From Streptomyces sp. NBC_00510 (GTDB lineage Bacteria > Actinomycetota > Actinomycetes > Streptomycetales > Streptomycetaceae): a stretch of 64,000 nucleotides of DNA. Under the pieces are notes generated by a model. It worked only from the letters and a program-made list of their open reading frames with translations, made no database searches and was not told the DNA's origin. The position numbers were made by a program, and so were the translations under genes. The stretch is from NCBI GenBank assembly GCA_036013505.1, contig CP107851.1, positions 5,420,001-5,484,000 of the forward strand, in the 5' to 3' direction. The first letter of the stretch is position 1. Each line of letters starts with the position of its first letter. This document shows, piece after piece, positions 6,727 through 15,223 of this stretch.

Positions 6727-9174
6727 TCAGCCCGGGTGGACGTCCGGGATCTCCTGCTCCGCCCAGATCAGCTTGCCGTCCGCGGTGTAGCGGGTGCCCC
6801 ACCGGCGGGTCAGCTGGGCGACGAGGAAGAGCCCGCGGCCGCCCTCGTCGGTGGTCCGGGCGTGCCGCAGCCGCGGCACGGTGTTGCTGCCGTCGTAGAC
6901 CTCGCAGATGAAGACCGACTGCCGGATCAGCCGCAGCCGGATCGGCCCCGAGGCGTGCCGGATGGCGTTGGTGACCAGCTCGCTGACGACCAGTTCGGTG
7001 GTCGTCCGCAGCTCCTCCAGCCCCCACTCGGCGAGTTGGCGCGCTGCCAGCGCCCGGGCCCGGCTGACGACCGCCGGGTCGACCGGCAGGTCCCAGGCGA
7101 CGAACCGGTCCGTGGTGAGCGCGTGCGTACGGGCGACGAGCAGGGCGACGTCGTCGGCGGGCGGACCGGGCAGCAGACGCTCCAGCACGGCCGAGCACAG
7201 GTCCTGCAGCGGAAGTTCGGGGTGGGCCAGGGCGTGCGCGAGCCGCTCCAGGCCCACGTCGACGTCCTCGCCGAAGGTCTCGATCAGGCCGTCCGTGTAG
7301 AGGGCGATGATGCTGCCCTCGGCCAGTTCGAGTTCGGCGGACTCGAAGGGCATGGCGCCCAGGCCGAGCGGCGGGCCGGCGGGCAGTTCGGCGAAGGTGA
7401 CCCGGCCGGAGGGGTCGACGACCGCGGGCGGCGGGTGCCCGGCCCGGGCCATCGTCAGCCGCCGGGTCACCGGGTCGTAGACGGCGTAGAGGCAGGTGGC
7501 GCCGGTGACGGTGGTGGCCACGGACGCGTCGGCGCTCTCCTCCTCGGTGAGCCGCATGATGAGGTCGTCCAGGTGCGCCAGCAGTTCGTCGGGCGGCAGG
7601 TCCATGTCGGCGAGGGTGTGGACGGCCGTCCGCAGCCGTCCCATCGTCGCCGCCGCGGTGAGCCCGTGCCCGACGACGTCCCCGACCACCAGTGCGATCC
7701 GCGCCCCGGACAGCGGGATGACGTCGAACCAGTCGCCGCCCACGCCGTCCTGGATGTCGGTGGGCAGGTAGCGGGAGGCGACCTCCAGCGCCGTGCCGCC
7801 GGCCAGGGTCTGCGGCAGCAGGCTGCGCTGCAGGGTGAGCGCCGCCTCGTGCTCGCGGGTCCAGCGCCGGGCGTTGTCCACGCACACCGCGGCGCGGGCC
7901 ACGAGCTCCTCGGCGAGCAGCAGGTCGTCCGGCTCGAAGGGGCCGGGCCGGCGGTACCGGATGAAGGTCACCACGCCGAGGACCGTGCCCCGGGCCCGCA
8001 GCGGCACCCACATCACCGACCGCATCCCGAACTCGCGGATCTTGGCCGCGCGGGCCGGGTCGTCGGTGAGCCACGACGCGCGGTCGATGGCGATGTCGGC
8101 CTCGATCTCGGGCCGGCCGGAGGTCATGCAGCGCACGTGCGGCGAGGTGGCGCCGGCGTTGATCCGCTCGCCGAGCGCGACGATCGACTCCGGGGTGCCC
8201 GGGTGCACCGAGCGCATCCCGGCGCGGCGCAGCGGCACGCGGCCCAGCGCGCCGCCGGCCGGCGGCTCGTCGCCGCGCAGCACCGGCTCCAGCAGGTCGA
8301 CGGTGACGAAGTCGGCGAGCCGCGGGACCGACACGTCGGCCAGTTCCTGGGCGGTGCGGGTGACGTCCAGGGTGCTGCCGACGCAGGCCCCGGCCTCGTT
8401 GAGCAGCGCGAGCCGGCCCCGGGCGCGCCAGCGGTCGGTGACGTCCATGCCCATGTAGCAGACGCCCATCACCCGGCCCTCGGCGTCGTCCAGGCGGTAG
8501 AAGGAGGTGGAGAAGGACCTTTCCCGGTAGGGGGCGGCCAGCGTCCAGCCCTGGTACTCGTGGTCGATCACCGGCTCACCGGTCAGCAGCACCTCGCGCA
8601 TGATGTTCTCCAGCGCCTCGGTGTCCAGACCGGGCAGGGAGTCGCTCATGCGCATCCCGATGCGGTGCTCGCGCGGCACGCCGGCGAAGCGCTCCAGGGT
8701 CTCGTTGAGCCACACGTACCGCAGGTCGGGGGTGAGCACGGCCATGCCGATCGGGGACCGGGTGAGGAAGCCCTCCAGGATGGCGCTGCTCACCGCCCAG
8801 GACGGGGTCCTGGCCAGGTCGATCCCGGACACCAGCCAGCGCTCGTGCCCGTCGGGCGCCGCCAGCGGGGACACCCGCAGGCCCAGCTCGATCCGGCGTC
8901 CGTCACGGTGCCGGGCGGCCACCAGACCGCCCCAGATGTCCTGGTCGTGCCATTGGGCGGCGACCTCCGCGGCCTTGGCGGCCTGGCCGGACGAGGCGAG
9001 CAGCTGCGCGGCGGGGCGGTGCAGCGCCTCCGCGGCCGGGTAGCCCAGCAGGTGCTCCGCGGCGGCCGTCCAGCCGACGATCGTCCCCTCGCCGTCGATC
9101 AGCGCCGACGCGGCGTGGGCAAGGTCGAACGGCGCCTTCGCCGGCGCCGCCGCGCTTCCCTCCGGCGTGACCAT
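6727..9174 (-). CDS. PAS-PAS-GAF-SpoIIE phosphatase-HATPase multidomain regulator
   Basis: An 815-residue cytosolic signalling protein. Residues about 15-120 and 128-250 are PAS domains, 255-455 a GAF domain, 470-675 a SpoIIE-type PP2C phosphatase (GGDWFDVIPL, VVGDVVGHG, ALYTDGLIE) and 690-810 an anti-sigma-like HATPase (ELVVSELVTNAIRHA N-box, DEGGRGLFLVAQL G-box). The phosphatase metal-binding Asp residues look intact. The architecture suggests it both dephosphorylates a STAS anti-anti-sigma factor and carries an RsbW-like kinase, switched by PAS/GAF ligands. No membrane segment is visible. It is monocistronic on the minus strand; cognate STAS and sigma partners are unknown. Confidence 0.92.
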   Translation of the reverse strand: MVTPEGSAAAPAKAPFDLAHAASALIDGEGTIVGWTAAAEHLLGYPAAEALHRPAAQLLASSGQAAKAAEVAAQWHDQDIWGGLVAARHRDGRRIELGLRVSPLAAPDGHERWLVSGIDLARTPSWAVSSAILEGFLTRSPIGMAVLTPDLRYVWLNETLERFAGVPREHRIGMRMSDSLPGLDTEALENIMREVLLTGEPVIDHEYQGWTLAAPYRERSFSTSFYRLDDAEGRVMGVCYMGMDVTDRWRARGRLALLNEAGACVGSTLDVTRTAQELADVSVPRLADFVTVDLLEPVLRGDEPPAGGALGRVPLRRAGMRSVHPGTPESIVALGERINAGATSPHVRCMTSGRPEIEADIAIDRASWLTDDPARAAKIREFGMRSVMWVPLRARGTVLGVVTFIRYRRPGPFEPDDLLLAEELVARAAVCVDNARRWTREHEAALTLQRSLLPQTLAGGTALEVASRYLPTDIQDGVGGDWFDVIPLSGARIALVVGDVVGHGLTAAATMGRLRTAVHTLADMDLPPDELLAHLDDLIMRLTEEESADASVATTVTGATCLYAVYDPVTRRLTMARAGHPPPAVVDPSGRVTFAELPAGPPLGLGAMPFESAELELAEGSIIALYTDGLIETFGEDVDVGLERLAHALAHPELPLQDLCSAVLERLLPGPPADDVALLVARTHALTTDRFVAWDLPVDPAVVSRARALAARQLAEWGLEELRTTTELVVSELVTNAIRHASGPIRLRLIRQSVFICEVYDGSNTVPRLRHARTTDEGGRGLFLVAQLTRRWGTRYTADGKLIWAEQEIPDVHPG

Positions 9175-9297
9175 CAGGGGCGTCTCATTTCCGCCGATCC
9201 GTGTCTTTCATGCTAGGACGTCCCGTCCGCGGGGGCTCCTCGCGCGGACCGGCCCCGGACCGGCCCCCGGAGCGGCCCCGGACCGGTCCGGCACCGC

Positions 9298-10077
9298 TCA
9301 GGGCAGCGGTTCCGGGGGAAGGGGCGGAGGGGTGGGGCGCAGCGCGTGCAGGCCGCCGTCCACGGGGAGCGCGGTGCCGGTGACCGCCGCGGCCGAGGGT
9401 CCGGCGAGGTAGGCGACGGCGTCGGCGACCTGCTGGGCGGTGACCAGGCGCCCGCTGGGCTGGCGGGCCTGGAGCGCGGCCCGCTCGGCCGCAGGGTCTG
9501 GGGCGGCCGCGATCAGCCGCTCCACCCAGGGCGTGTCGACGGTGCCGGGGGTGACGCAGTTGACCCGGACGCCCTCGGGCAGGTGGTCGGCGGCCATGGC
9601 CAGGGTGAGCGCGAGGACGGCGCCCTCGCTCGCCGCGTACAGCGCCTGGCGCGGGAGCCCGGCCGTGGCCGTGACCGAGGAGATGTTGACGATCGACGCG
9701 TAGGGGGAGCGGCGCAGGTAGGGAAGCGCCGCCCGGCTCGCCCGGACCACGCCGAGGAGGTTGACCTCCAGCACCCGGCGCCACTCGCCGTCCGGGTTCT
9801 CCTCCACGGTGCCGACGGCCCCGGTGCCCGCGTTGTTGACCAGGATGTCCAGCCCGCCCAGGTCCTCCACGGCCCGGCCGACCGCCCACCGCACGGAGGC
9901 GTCGTCGGCCATGTCGGCGGCGAGCGCGTGCAGGTGTGCCGGTGCCCGGCCGGGGGCCCGGTCCAGCACGGCGACCCGCGCGCCGCGCGCCGCCAGTGTC
10001 TCCGCCGTGGCGAGCCCGATCCCGGTGGCGCCGCCGGTGACGATCGCGGCGAGCCCCTGCAGTTCCCCGGCGGTCAT
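9298..10077 (-). CDS. SDR-family oxidoreductase with catalytic Lys replaced by Glu
   Basis: A 259-residue Rossmann-fold SDR. Residues 14-21 give the cofactor loop TGGATGIG, and LVNNAG follows near residue 84. The catalytic Ser is in NISSVTA, and the catalytic Tyr is Y147 of YAASE. The usual YxxxK Lys is Glu at residue 151 (codon GAG, read from ctc at 9625-9627). The remaining features, including the PGTVDTPW loop and the GTALPVDGG end, are typical of acyl-carrier or sugar-alcohol SDRs. Loss of that Lys normally abolishes or strongly reduces activity. The ATG start at 10077 has no clear Shine-Dalgarno sequence. The tail is Pro-rich. Confidence 0.85.
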   Translation of the reverse strand: MTAGELQGLAAIVTGGATGIGLATAETLAARGARVAVLDRAPGRAPAHLHALAADMADDASVRWAVGRAVEDLGGLDILVNNAGTGAVGTVEENPDGEWRRVLEVNLLGVVRASRAALPYLRRSPYASIVNISSVTATAGLPRQALYAASEGAVLALTLAMAADHLPEGVRVNCVTPGTVDTPWVERLIAAAPDPAAERAALQARQPSGRLVTAQQVADAVAYLAGPSAAAVTGTALPVDGGLHALRPTPPPLPPEPLP

Positions 10078-10785
10078 CGGCCGGCCCCGGTCTCCGCGCG
10101 CGTGACATTGCTCCCCGAACGGGCCGGGCGCAAGTACCCATCACTCTTAAGGGTGAAGCCAATTTTCGCGCCCCTCCGGGACCCCGCGGCGCGGGCGCAC
10201 CGCGCGCGGCCGGACGGCGCACGCCGGGGCCTTTCCGCCGTGCCGCCGGGGGTCCCGCCGTACCGCCCGGGCGCGAGCCGTGGAGCCGGTCGCTCCGGTT
10301 CGGCCCCGCCGCCCTCCGCGGCGCCCGCCCGTACCGCCCGCCGACGCCCGCCGCCCGGCTCGGTACGCATCCCGCGGGGGGCGCGTGACATGGGGAAGCG
10401 GTGTTCCGGGGCCCTCGCCGGGCAGTTCGGCTCGGCGTGTTCCTGCTCGCTCATGAGGGCCTCCCGGGGCGCGGGGACCGGCGTCGCCGTCGATCGAGCC
10501 ATCCGTGGTCAAACAGTTTATATCGGTCATTACTCATGATCGAATCGTGGGCGCACAGATGGTGAGGGAGCGCCCGGGAGGGGTTTGCGCCGACGCTCGA
10601 GAACCGATAACCATACGTCAAACGGCATGTGCCAAGGGCATCGTGAGGCGGCATCAGCCAGGGAATGGAAGCGGCTATGCTACTTGCGGCTCAGCGTGTT
10701 GTAGCAATTACGCCAGGTCAGGCGTGGCCTGCTGATTGCCCACTCCGTTGACGCCGCAATCCGCTGCTCGTGCCGTGTTCGTTCC
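10078..10785. other. 708-base intergenic region upstream of the conservon
   Basis: This holds no convincing gene. The half next to the SDR is extremely GC-rich. At 10142-10155 lies a near-palindrome CACTCTTAAGGGTG, 65 bases upstream of the SDR start, a possible operator. The segment 10500-10545 is the most AT-rich of the window (GTTTATATCGG), and 10600-10785 is also relatively AT-rich, as expected for promoters. TTGACG at 10748-10753, with TGCCGT 17 bases on, is a possible cvnA promoter that would start very near the ATG. A weak minus-strand frame from 10454 to 10074 follows GGGAGG but has poor codon use at its 3' end. Confidence 0.5.
10142..10155. promoter_or_regulatory. near-palindromic element upstream of SDR gene
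   Basis: CACTCTTAAGGGTG is symmetric around TTAA except for one base pair. It is placed where an operator or promoter of the SDR gene would be. No regulator gene is adjacent, so its role is conjectural. Confidence 0.3.
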
Positions 10786-12354
10786 ATGACTAGCGATCAC
10801 CTGAGGATGCTGATGGTTCGTGCTGGATCGTCCCCCGGAGACCACCGGCCCACCGCGACGTCCGCGTGGTTATTGCCGGTCGTCATAGTCGCGGCGGTCG
10901 CGACCGTCGCCGTATGGACCGTCCCCTCGTCCGCCAGGGTTGCGGTGCTGTGGTGTGGGGTGACCGCCACGGTGGCCGTCGCCGTCCTCGCCGTCGAGGT
11001 CGCGCGCCGAGGGCACCTGACCGCGGAACTCCGTGCCGAGGTGGCCCGTCACGACGCCGAGCTGCGGTACCGGCTGGCCCAGCAGGAGGCCGAGACCGTA
11101 CGCCTCGCCAAGGAACAGCTGCCCGACGCCATGGCGAGGCTCCAGCGCGGCGAGTTCCTGGAGGACGTGCTCAAGAGCGTCGAGACCCGCACCGAGGGCC
11201 TCACCGCAGAGTTCCACAGCGCGCACCAAGCCGTTCTCCACTCCGTCCTCACGGCCGTCTCCGCCGAGGAGGACATCCGGGAGTCGTCGCAGCGCGCCTT
11301 CGTGAACATCGCCCGCCGCGTGCAGGCCATCGTCCACCAGCAGGCGAGTGCCCTGCGGGAGATGGAGGACCGCCACGGCCAGAGCCCGGAGGTCTTCGGC
11401 GATCTGCTCCGCCTCGACCACGGCACCGCCCTGATCGGCCGTCTCGCCGACAGCATCGCCGTCCTCGGCGGGGCCCGCCCCGGGCGTCAGTGGAGCAAGG
11501 CCGTTCCTCTCTTCAGCGTGCTGCGCGGCGCGATGTCGCGGATCACCGACTACCAGCGGGTCGAGCTGCACTCGGTCTCCGAGGTCGCGATCATCGGCCC
11601 CGCGGTCGAGCCGCTGATCCACGCGGTCGCCGAGCTGCTCGACAACGCCACCCGCTACTCCCCGCCGCAGACCCGGGTCCACCTGACCGCGGTCGAGGTG
11701 CAGTCGGGCATCGCGATCGAGATCGAGGACGGCGGCGTCAGCCTGAGCGAGGAGGCCCGTCAGCGGGCCGAGCAGATGCTCGCCCAGGCGCAGGCCGGCA
11801 TCGACCTCAACGGCCTCGGTGAGACGCCCCGTCTGGGCCTGGCCGTCGTGGGCCGTCTGTCGAAGGCCTACGGATTCCAGGTCTCGCTGCGGACCTCCGC
11901 CTACGGCGGTGTGCGCGCGGTCCTGATCGTCCCGCAGGACCTGATCACTACCACCACCAACGCGACGGGCCTGGCGCACGGCATCGGTGCCGCCTCCGGT
12001 CCGCGGTCAGTGCCGGCGCCGCGCACCGGTTCGGGTTCCGGTTCCGGTGCCGCGCGAACGACGGGGCCCCAGGCCTCGGCGCCCGTGACGGCCGACATGG
12101 CGGACGACATCCCCGTCGTCCACGAGCGCACCTCGAACGGGCTGCCCCAGCGACGTCGGCGCATCCCGCCCGCCCAGTCCGCCCCCGTGGGCTCGGCCGC
12201 CGGTTCCGTCACTGCTTCCCATGCCAAACCACCGGCCCAAGAGCCGGTGCAGCCCGGCATGTGGTTGGCCGCCTTCCAGAGCGGCGTTTCCGGGGAGACG
12301 CCCGCTGCCGCTCCCGTCAGCAACAGTGACGAGTCGTTAGATAAGGGTGAGTAG
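10786..12354 (+). CDS. cvnA: conservon protein CvnA: membrane sensor kinase-like ATPase
   Basis: A 522-residue protein. Two membrane helices (about residues 26-45 and 50-71) flank a very short outside loop, followed by a coiled coil (75-105). A dimerisation-like region around LRLDHGTALIGRLADS (residue 205) and a histidine-kinase-type ATPase with N-box E283-LLDNAT come next, then a 130-residue low-complexity Ala/Pro/Ser tail. CvnA proteins sense an unknown signal and act with CvnB, C and D; the classical phospho-His motif is degenerate. TTA codons occur at 10870-10872 (residue 29) and 12337-12339 (residue 518), so translation should need the bldA tRNA. ATG 10786 has no clear RBS; ATG 10813 preceded by TGAGG is an alternative start that would remove the first TM residues little. 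Confidence 0.9.
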   Translation: MTSDHLRMLMVRAGSSPGDHRPTATSAWLLPVVIVAAVATVAVWTVPSSARVAVLWCGVTATVAVAVLAVEVARRGHLTAELRAEVARHDAELRYRLAQQEAETVRLAKEQLPDAMARLQRGEFLEDVLKSVETRTEGLTAEFHSAHQAVLHSVLTAVSAEEDIRESSQRAFVNIARRVQAIVHQQASALREMEDRHGQSPEVFGDLLRLDHGTALIGRLADSIAVLGGARPGRQWSKAVPLFSVLRGAMSRITDYQRVELHSVSEVAIIGPAVEPLIHAVAELLDNATRYSPPQTRVHLTAVEVQSGIAIEIEDGGVSLSEEARQRAEQMLAQAQAGIDLNGLGETPRLGLAVVGRLSKAYGFQVSLRTSAYGGVRAVLIVPQDLITTTTNATGLAHGIGAASGPRSVPAPRTGSGSGSGAARTTGPQASAPVTADMADDIPVVHERTSNGLPQRRRRIPPAQSAPVGSAAGSVTASHAKPPAQEPVQPGMWLAAFQSGVSGETPAAAPVSNSDESLDKGE

Positions 12355-12356
12355 CC

Positions 12357-12764
12357 GTGATTCAGCAGCGGGCCAACATGGACTGGATGCTCAAGGACCT
12401 GGCGACCAGCGTTCCGCAGACCCGCCACGTGGTGGTGCTCTCCGCGGACGGCTTGCGCATGGCTCAGTGGGGAACGGACACGGACGCGGCCGACCGGATC
12501 GCCGCGGCCTGTGCCGGTCTGCAGAGCCTGGCGGCGGCCGTCGCGTCGGAGTTCCCGCACGGTGACGGCCGCATGAGGCTGGTCGTGATCGAGATGTCGG
12601 GCGGTTTCTTCTACCTGATGGCGGCCGGCGCCGGAGCGTACCTCGCGGTGCTCGCCGACGAGGGGGTCGATGCCGGACTGATGGGGCAGCGGATGCGCGA
12701 CCTCGTGGCGCGCATCGGTGAGCACCTGAGCAGTCCGCCGCGTAGCGACGAGCATGCCGGATGA
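12357..12764 (+). CDS. cvnB: conservon protein CvnB: roadblock/LC7 domain
   Basis: A 135-residue roadblock/LC7-family protein starting at GTG 12357, two bases after the cvnA stop. Residues 6-95 make the domain (MDWMLKDLATSVPQTRHVVVLS, then MRLVVIEMSGGFFYLMAAG). Roadblock proteins bind and regulate small GTPases; in conservons CvnB is thought to act with the GTPase CvnD and the kinase CvnA as a membrane-associated complex. The ATGA overlap with cvnC at 12761-12764 indicates translational coupling and similar dosage. Confidence 0.93.
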   Translation: MIQQRANMDWMLKDLATSVPQTRHVVVLSADGLRMAQWGTDTDAADRIAAACAGLQSLAAAVASEFPHGDGRMRLVVIEMSGGFFYLMAAGAGAYLAVLADEGVDAGLMGQRMRDLVARIGEHLSSPPRSDEHAG

Positions 12765-13120
12765 GCGAATCGGGTCAGGGATGGGAGGAAGGAAGCCCCG
12801 AGCGGCTCTACGTGATCACGGGAGGTCGGAGCGGGGGTTCCGACACTTCCACCCTCGACCTGGTCACGCTGGTCCGGGCGCGTACCGGGCCACCGCCGGG
12901 GATGCCGCCGGAGCAGGCGGCGATCGTGCGACTGTGCACTTCGCCCCTCTCCGTGGCTGAGATCTCCGCTTACCTCAATCTTCCGGTCAGCGTGGTCACG
13001 GTGCTCCTCACCGACCTGCTGGCCGAGAAAAGGGTGGAGGCGCGCTCGCCGATTCCGCCCGCCAACCTTCCCGACGTCGCTCTTATTGAGGCGGTGATGC
13101 ATGGACTTGAGAAGCTCTGA
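12761..13120 (+). CDS. cvnC: conservon protein CvnC: DUF742
   Basis: A 119-residue DUF742 protein. It opens with an acidic stretch and the family's RLYVITGGRS motif, followed by TLDLVTLVRA, the PEQAAIVRLC helix and a winged-helix-like C terminus (LSVAEISAYLNLPVSVVTVLLTDL). Biochemical function is not known; it is always co-encoded with CvnA, B and D. It overlaps cvnB by four bases and cvnD by 20 bases, so the four proteins are probably made in a fixed ratio. Confidence 0.93.
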   Translation: MSESGQGWEEGSPERLYVITGGRSGGSDTSTLDLVTLVRARTGPPPGMPPEQAAIVRLCTSPLSVAEISAYLNLPVSVVTVLLTDLLAEKRVEARSPIPPANLPDVALIEAVMHGLEKL

Positions 13121-13727
13121 CCCCCTCGTCGTCACCGGGCCGCGGAGCGAGGACGCACTGCCGGAAACCGCCACCGCCGCGGTCAAGATAGTGATCGTCG
13201 GGGGTTTCGGGGTCGGCAAGACGACCCTGGTCCGATCGGTGAGTGAGATCAGGCCGTTGACGACCGAGGAGACCATGACCCAGGCGGGTGTCGGTGTGGA
13301 CGACACCGCCGGAGTGGAACGCAAGACCGCCACCACGGTCGCCATGGACTTCGGCCGGATCAGCATCAACCGGGAACTGGTGCTGTACCTCTTCGGCACC
13401 CCCGGCCAGCAGCGTTTCTGGTTCCTCTGGAACGGGCTCTTCGAGGGGGCGCTGGGCGCGGTCGTCCTTGTCGACACCCGCCGCCTCGAAGTCAGTTTCG
13501 ACGTCATAGGGCGGCTGGAGGAGCGCGGGGTGCCCTTCGTGGTGGCCATCAACACCTTCCCGGAGGCGCCTCCGCACCCCGTCGAGGACCTGCGGGCCGC
13601 CCTCGACCTTCCCGAGCACGTCCCGATCGTGCACTGCGACGCCCGCAAGCGGGACTCCAGCCGCGACGTGTTGCTCACCCTGATGCGATATCTGCACTCC
13701 CTCGCCCTCTCCACGGAGGCATCGTGA
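13101..13727 (+). CDS. cvnD: conservon protein CvnD: Ras-like GTP-binding protein
   Basis: A 208-residue small GTPase starting at ATG 13101, inside the end of cvnC. The P-loop GGFGVGKT is at residues 34-41; the switch II G3 element appears as LFGTPGQQRFW, and the G4 position reads AINTFP in place of NKxD, as usual in this bacterial family. Nucleotide exchange and hydrolysis are thought to be regulated by CvnA/CvnB. The GTGA overlap with the downstream P450 gene (13724-13727) ties the GTPase to an unusual P450, as in other conservons where the fifth gene is a cytochrome P450. Confidence 0.94.
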   Translation: MDLRSSDPLVVTGPRSEDALPETATAAVKIVIVGGFGVGKTTLVRSVSEIRPLTTEETMTQAGVGVDDTAGVERKTATTVAMDFGRISINRELVLYLFGTPGQQRFWFLWNGLFEGALGAVVLVDTRRLEVSFDVIGRLEERGVPFVVAINTFPEAPPHPVEDLRAALDLPEHVPIVHCDARKRDSSRDVLLTLMRYLHSLALSTEAS

Positions 13728-15151
13728 CAACCCCACCCCCCGAGTGCCCCGCCCACGCCTCCGGTGCCGGCGGCATACGCCGCCTCTACGACCCCGAGGC
13801 CGAGGCCGACCCGATGGGCGTCTACGAGAAGCTCCGGGCCGAGCACGGAGCCGTGGCTCCCGTCCTGCTCCACGACGACCTGCCGGCGTGGCTGGTGCTC
13901 GGCTACCGGGAGAACCTCGAGGTGCTCCGCACCCCGTCCCGGTTCTCCTCCGATTCCCGGCGCTGGAACGTCTTCCAGCGAGGGGAGCTCAAGCCGGAGC
14001 ACCCGCTCGCCCCCACCATCACCTGGCAGCCCTTGGTCGTCTTCGCCGACGGTGAGGACCAGAAGCGGCTGCGCGGCGCGGTCAGCCGCGGCATGGGGCG
14101 CTTCAACCGCCATGGCATCCGCCGCCACGTGACGCGGGTCTCGAACCAGCTGATCGACGAGTTCGCCGCCGCCGGCAATGCCGACCTGGTGCCCCAGTTC
14201 GCCGAGCAGCTTCCTCTGCTCGTCATGACGAACCTGCTCGGTCTCCCCGAGGAGGAAGGGCCACGGCTCGCCGAGGCGTGCCGTGACCTGATGAAGGGCA
14301 CCGAGACCTCCGGTGCCAGTTACGTCCACATCCTGGAGTCGCTGACCCGGCTGGTGGCGGAGAAGCACGCCGACTCGGGTCCCGACCTGGCGTCCTGGCT
14401 CATCGACGACGCCGCCGGTTTCAGTGACGACGAGGTCATCCAGCACCTGCGTCTCGTGCTCGTGGCCGCGAACGAGACCACCGCGAACCTGATCGCGGGC
14501 ATGGTGAAACTGGTGCTCACCGATCCACGGTTCCGTGGCAACCTGTCGGGCGGCCACATGACGCTGCCTGACGGCCTGGAACAGGTGCTGTGGGACGAGC
14601 CCCCGCTCTGGGTGATGCCTGCCCGGTACGCCACGGGCCCGATGGAGCTGGGCAACCAGCGCATCGAAGAGGGGGACATGCTCCTCCTGGGGCTTGCCGC
14701 GGGGAACACCGACCCCGCGATCCGTCCCGACCTCGTGACCCCGATGCACGGCAACCGGTCCCACCTCGCCTTCGGCGGCGGTCCGCACGAGTGCCCGGGC
14801 CAGGACATCGGTCGGGCGATCGCCGAGACCGGCATCGACGTCCTGCTGGCGCGGCTTCCCGATCTGCGGCTCACGGTCGACCCGGACGAGCTCGCCCGGA
14901 TTCCGGCGTGGACCTCGCACCATCTCGCCGAACTCCCCGTGGAATTCACGCCGCGCCGACCGCGCGAGGAGGAGGACACCGGGGCCAGCGTGAAGCCGGC
15001 ACCGCGCGAAGTGATCCCCCAGCCCTTGCCGCAGGCGGTGCCTCAGCCTTCTGCGGCACCGGTTGCGCAGGTGGCCGCAGCGCCGATGCCCTCGGTTCCG
15101 GCGCGCAGGCGGTCTTGGTGGAGCGCTCTGCGGAGCTGGCTGCGCCGGTAG
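13724..15151 (+). CDS. conservon-associated cytochrome P450, CYP157-like, without EXXR
   Basis: A 475-residue P450 starting at GTG 13724. The heme-ligand motif FGGGPHECPG is intact with Cys at residue 357, and the I-helix shows VAANETTANLI. The K-helix, where nearly all P450s have ExxR, reads E286-QVLW, matching the exception described for the CYP157 family. The B-to-C region is normal. After residue 415 a Pro/Ala-rich linker leads to a basic, Trp-rich end (RRRSWWSALRSWLRR) that could bind membranes. Substrate unknown. It may be catalytic or act as a ligand-binding component of the conservon. Confidence 0.9.
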   Translation: MTTPPPECPAHASGAGGIRRLYDPEAEADPMGVYEKLRAEHGAVAPVLLHDDLPAWLVLGYRENLEVLRTPSRFSSDSRRWNVFQRGELKPEHPLAPTITWQPLVVFADGEDQKRLRGAVSRGMGRFNRHGIRRHVTRVSNQLIDEFAAAGNADLVPQFAEQLPLLVMTNLLGLPEEEGPRLAEACRDLMKGTETSGASYVHILESLTRLVAEKHADSGPDLASWLIDDAAGFSDDEVIQHLRLVLVAANETTANLIAGMVKLVLTDPRFRGNLSGGHMTLPDGLEQVLWDEPPLWVMPARYATGPMELGNQRIEEGDMLLLGLAAGNTDPAIRPDLVTPMHGNRSHLAFGGGPHECPGQDIGRAIAETGIDVLLARLPDLRLTVDPDELARIPAWTSHHLAELPVEFTPRRPREEEDTGASVKPAPREVIPQPLPQAVPQPSAAPVAQVAAAPMPSVPARRRSWWSALRSWLRR

Positions 15152-15175
15152 ACCGAACGTCTCATTCTGTGACCC

Positions 15176-15223
15176 GCGCACGGCGGGCGCACGGGCGGAT
15201 GCGCCCGTGCGCCCGCCGTGCGC
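15176..15223. terminator. strong hairpin ending the conservon operon
   Basis: Perfect 21-bp arms at 15176-15196 and 15203-15223 (GCGCACGGCGGGCGCACGGGC and its complement) enclose a six-base loop. The hairpin begins 25 bases after the P450 stop. No U-run follows, typical for Streptomyces. It should separate the conservon transcript from the terpene genes. Confidence 0.85.

Noticed and set aside
6736..9216. A plus-strand open frame of 826 codons
   Set aside because: It is antisense to the SpoIIE phosphatase, whose motifs are all on the minus strand; the plus frame is Gly/Arg/His-rich noise.
10074..10454. A minus-strand frame with GGGAGG before its ATG and an ATGA overlap with the SDR gene
   Set aside because: The 3' half uses rare AT-rich codons and crosses the promoter-like palindrome; ATGA overlap alone occurs by chance.
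10451..10541. A 29-codon minus-strand frame ending in ATGA with the previous one
   Set aside because: Codons such as AGT, AAT, TAT and AAA are foreign to Streptomyces coding DNA; the region is AT-rich promoter sequence.
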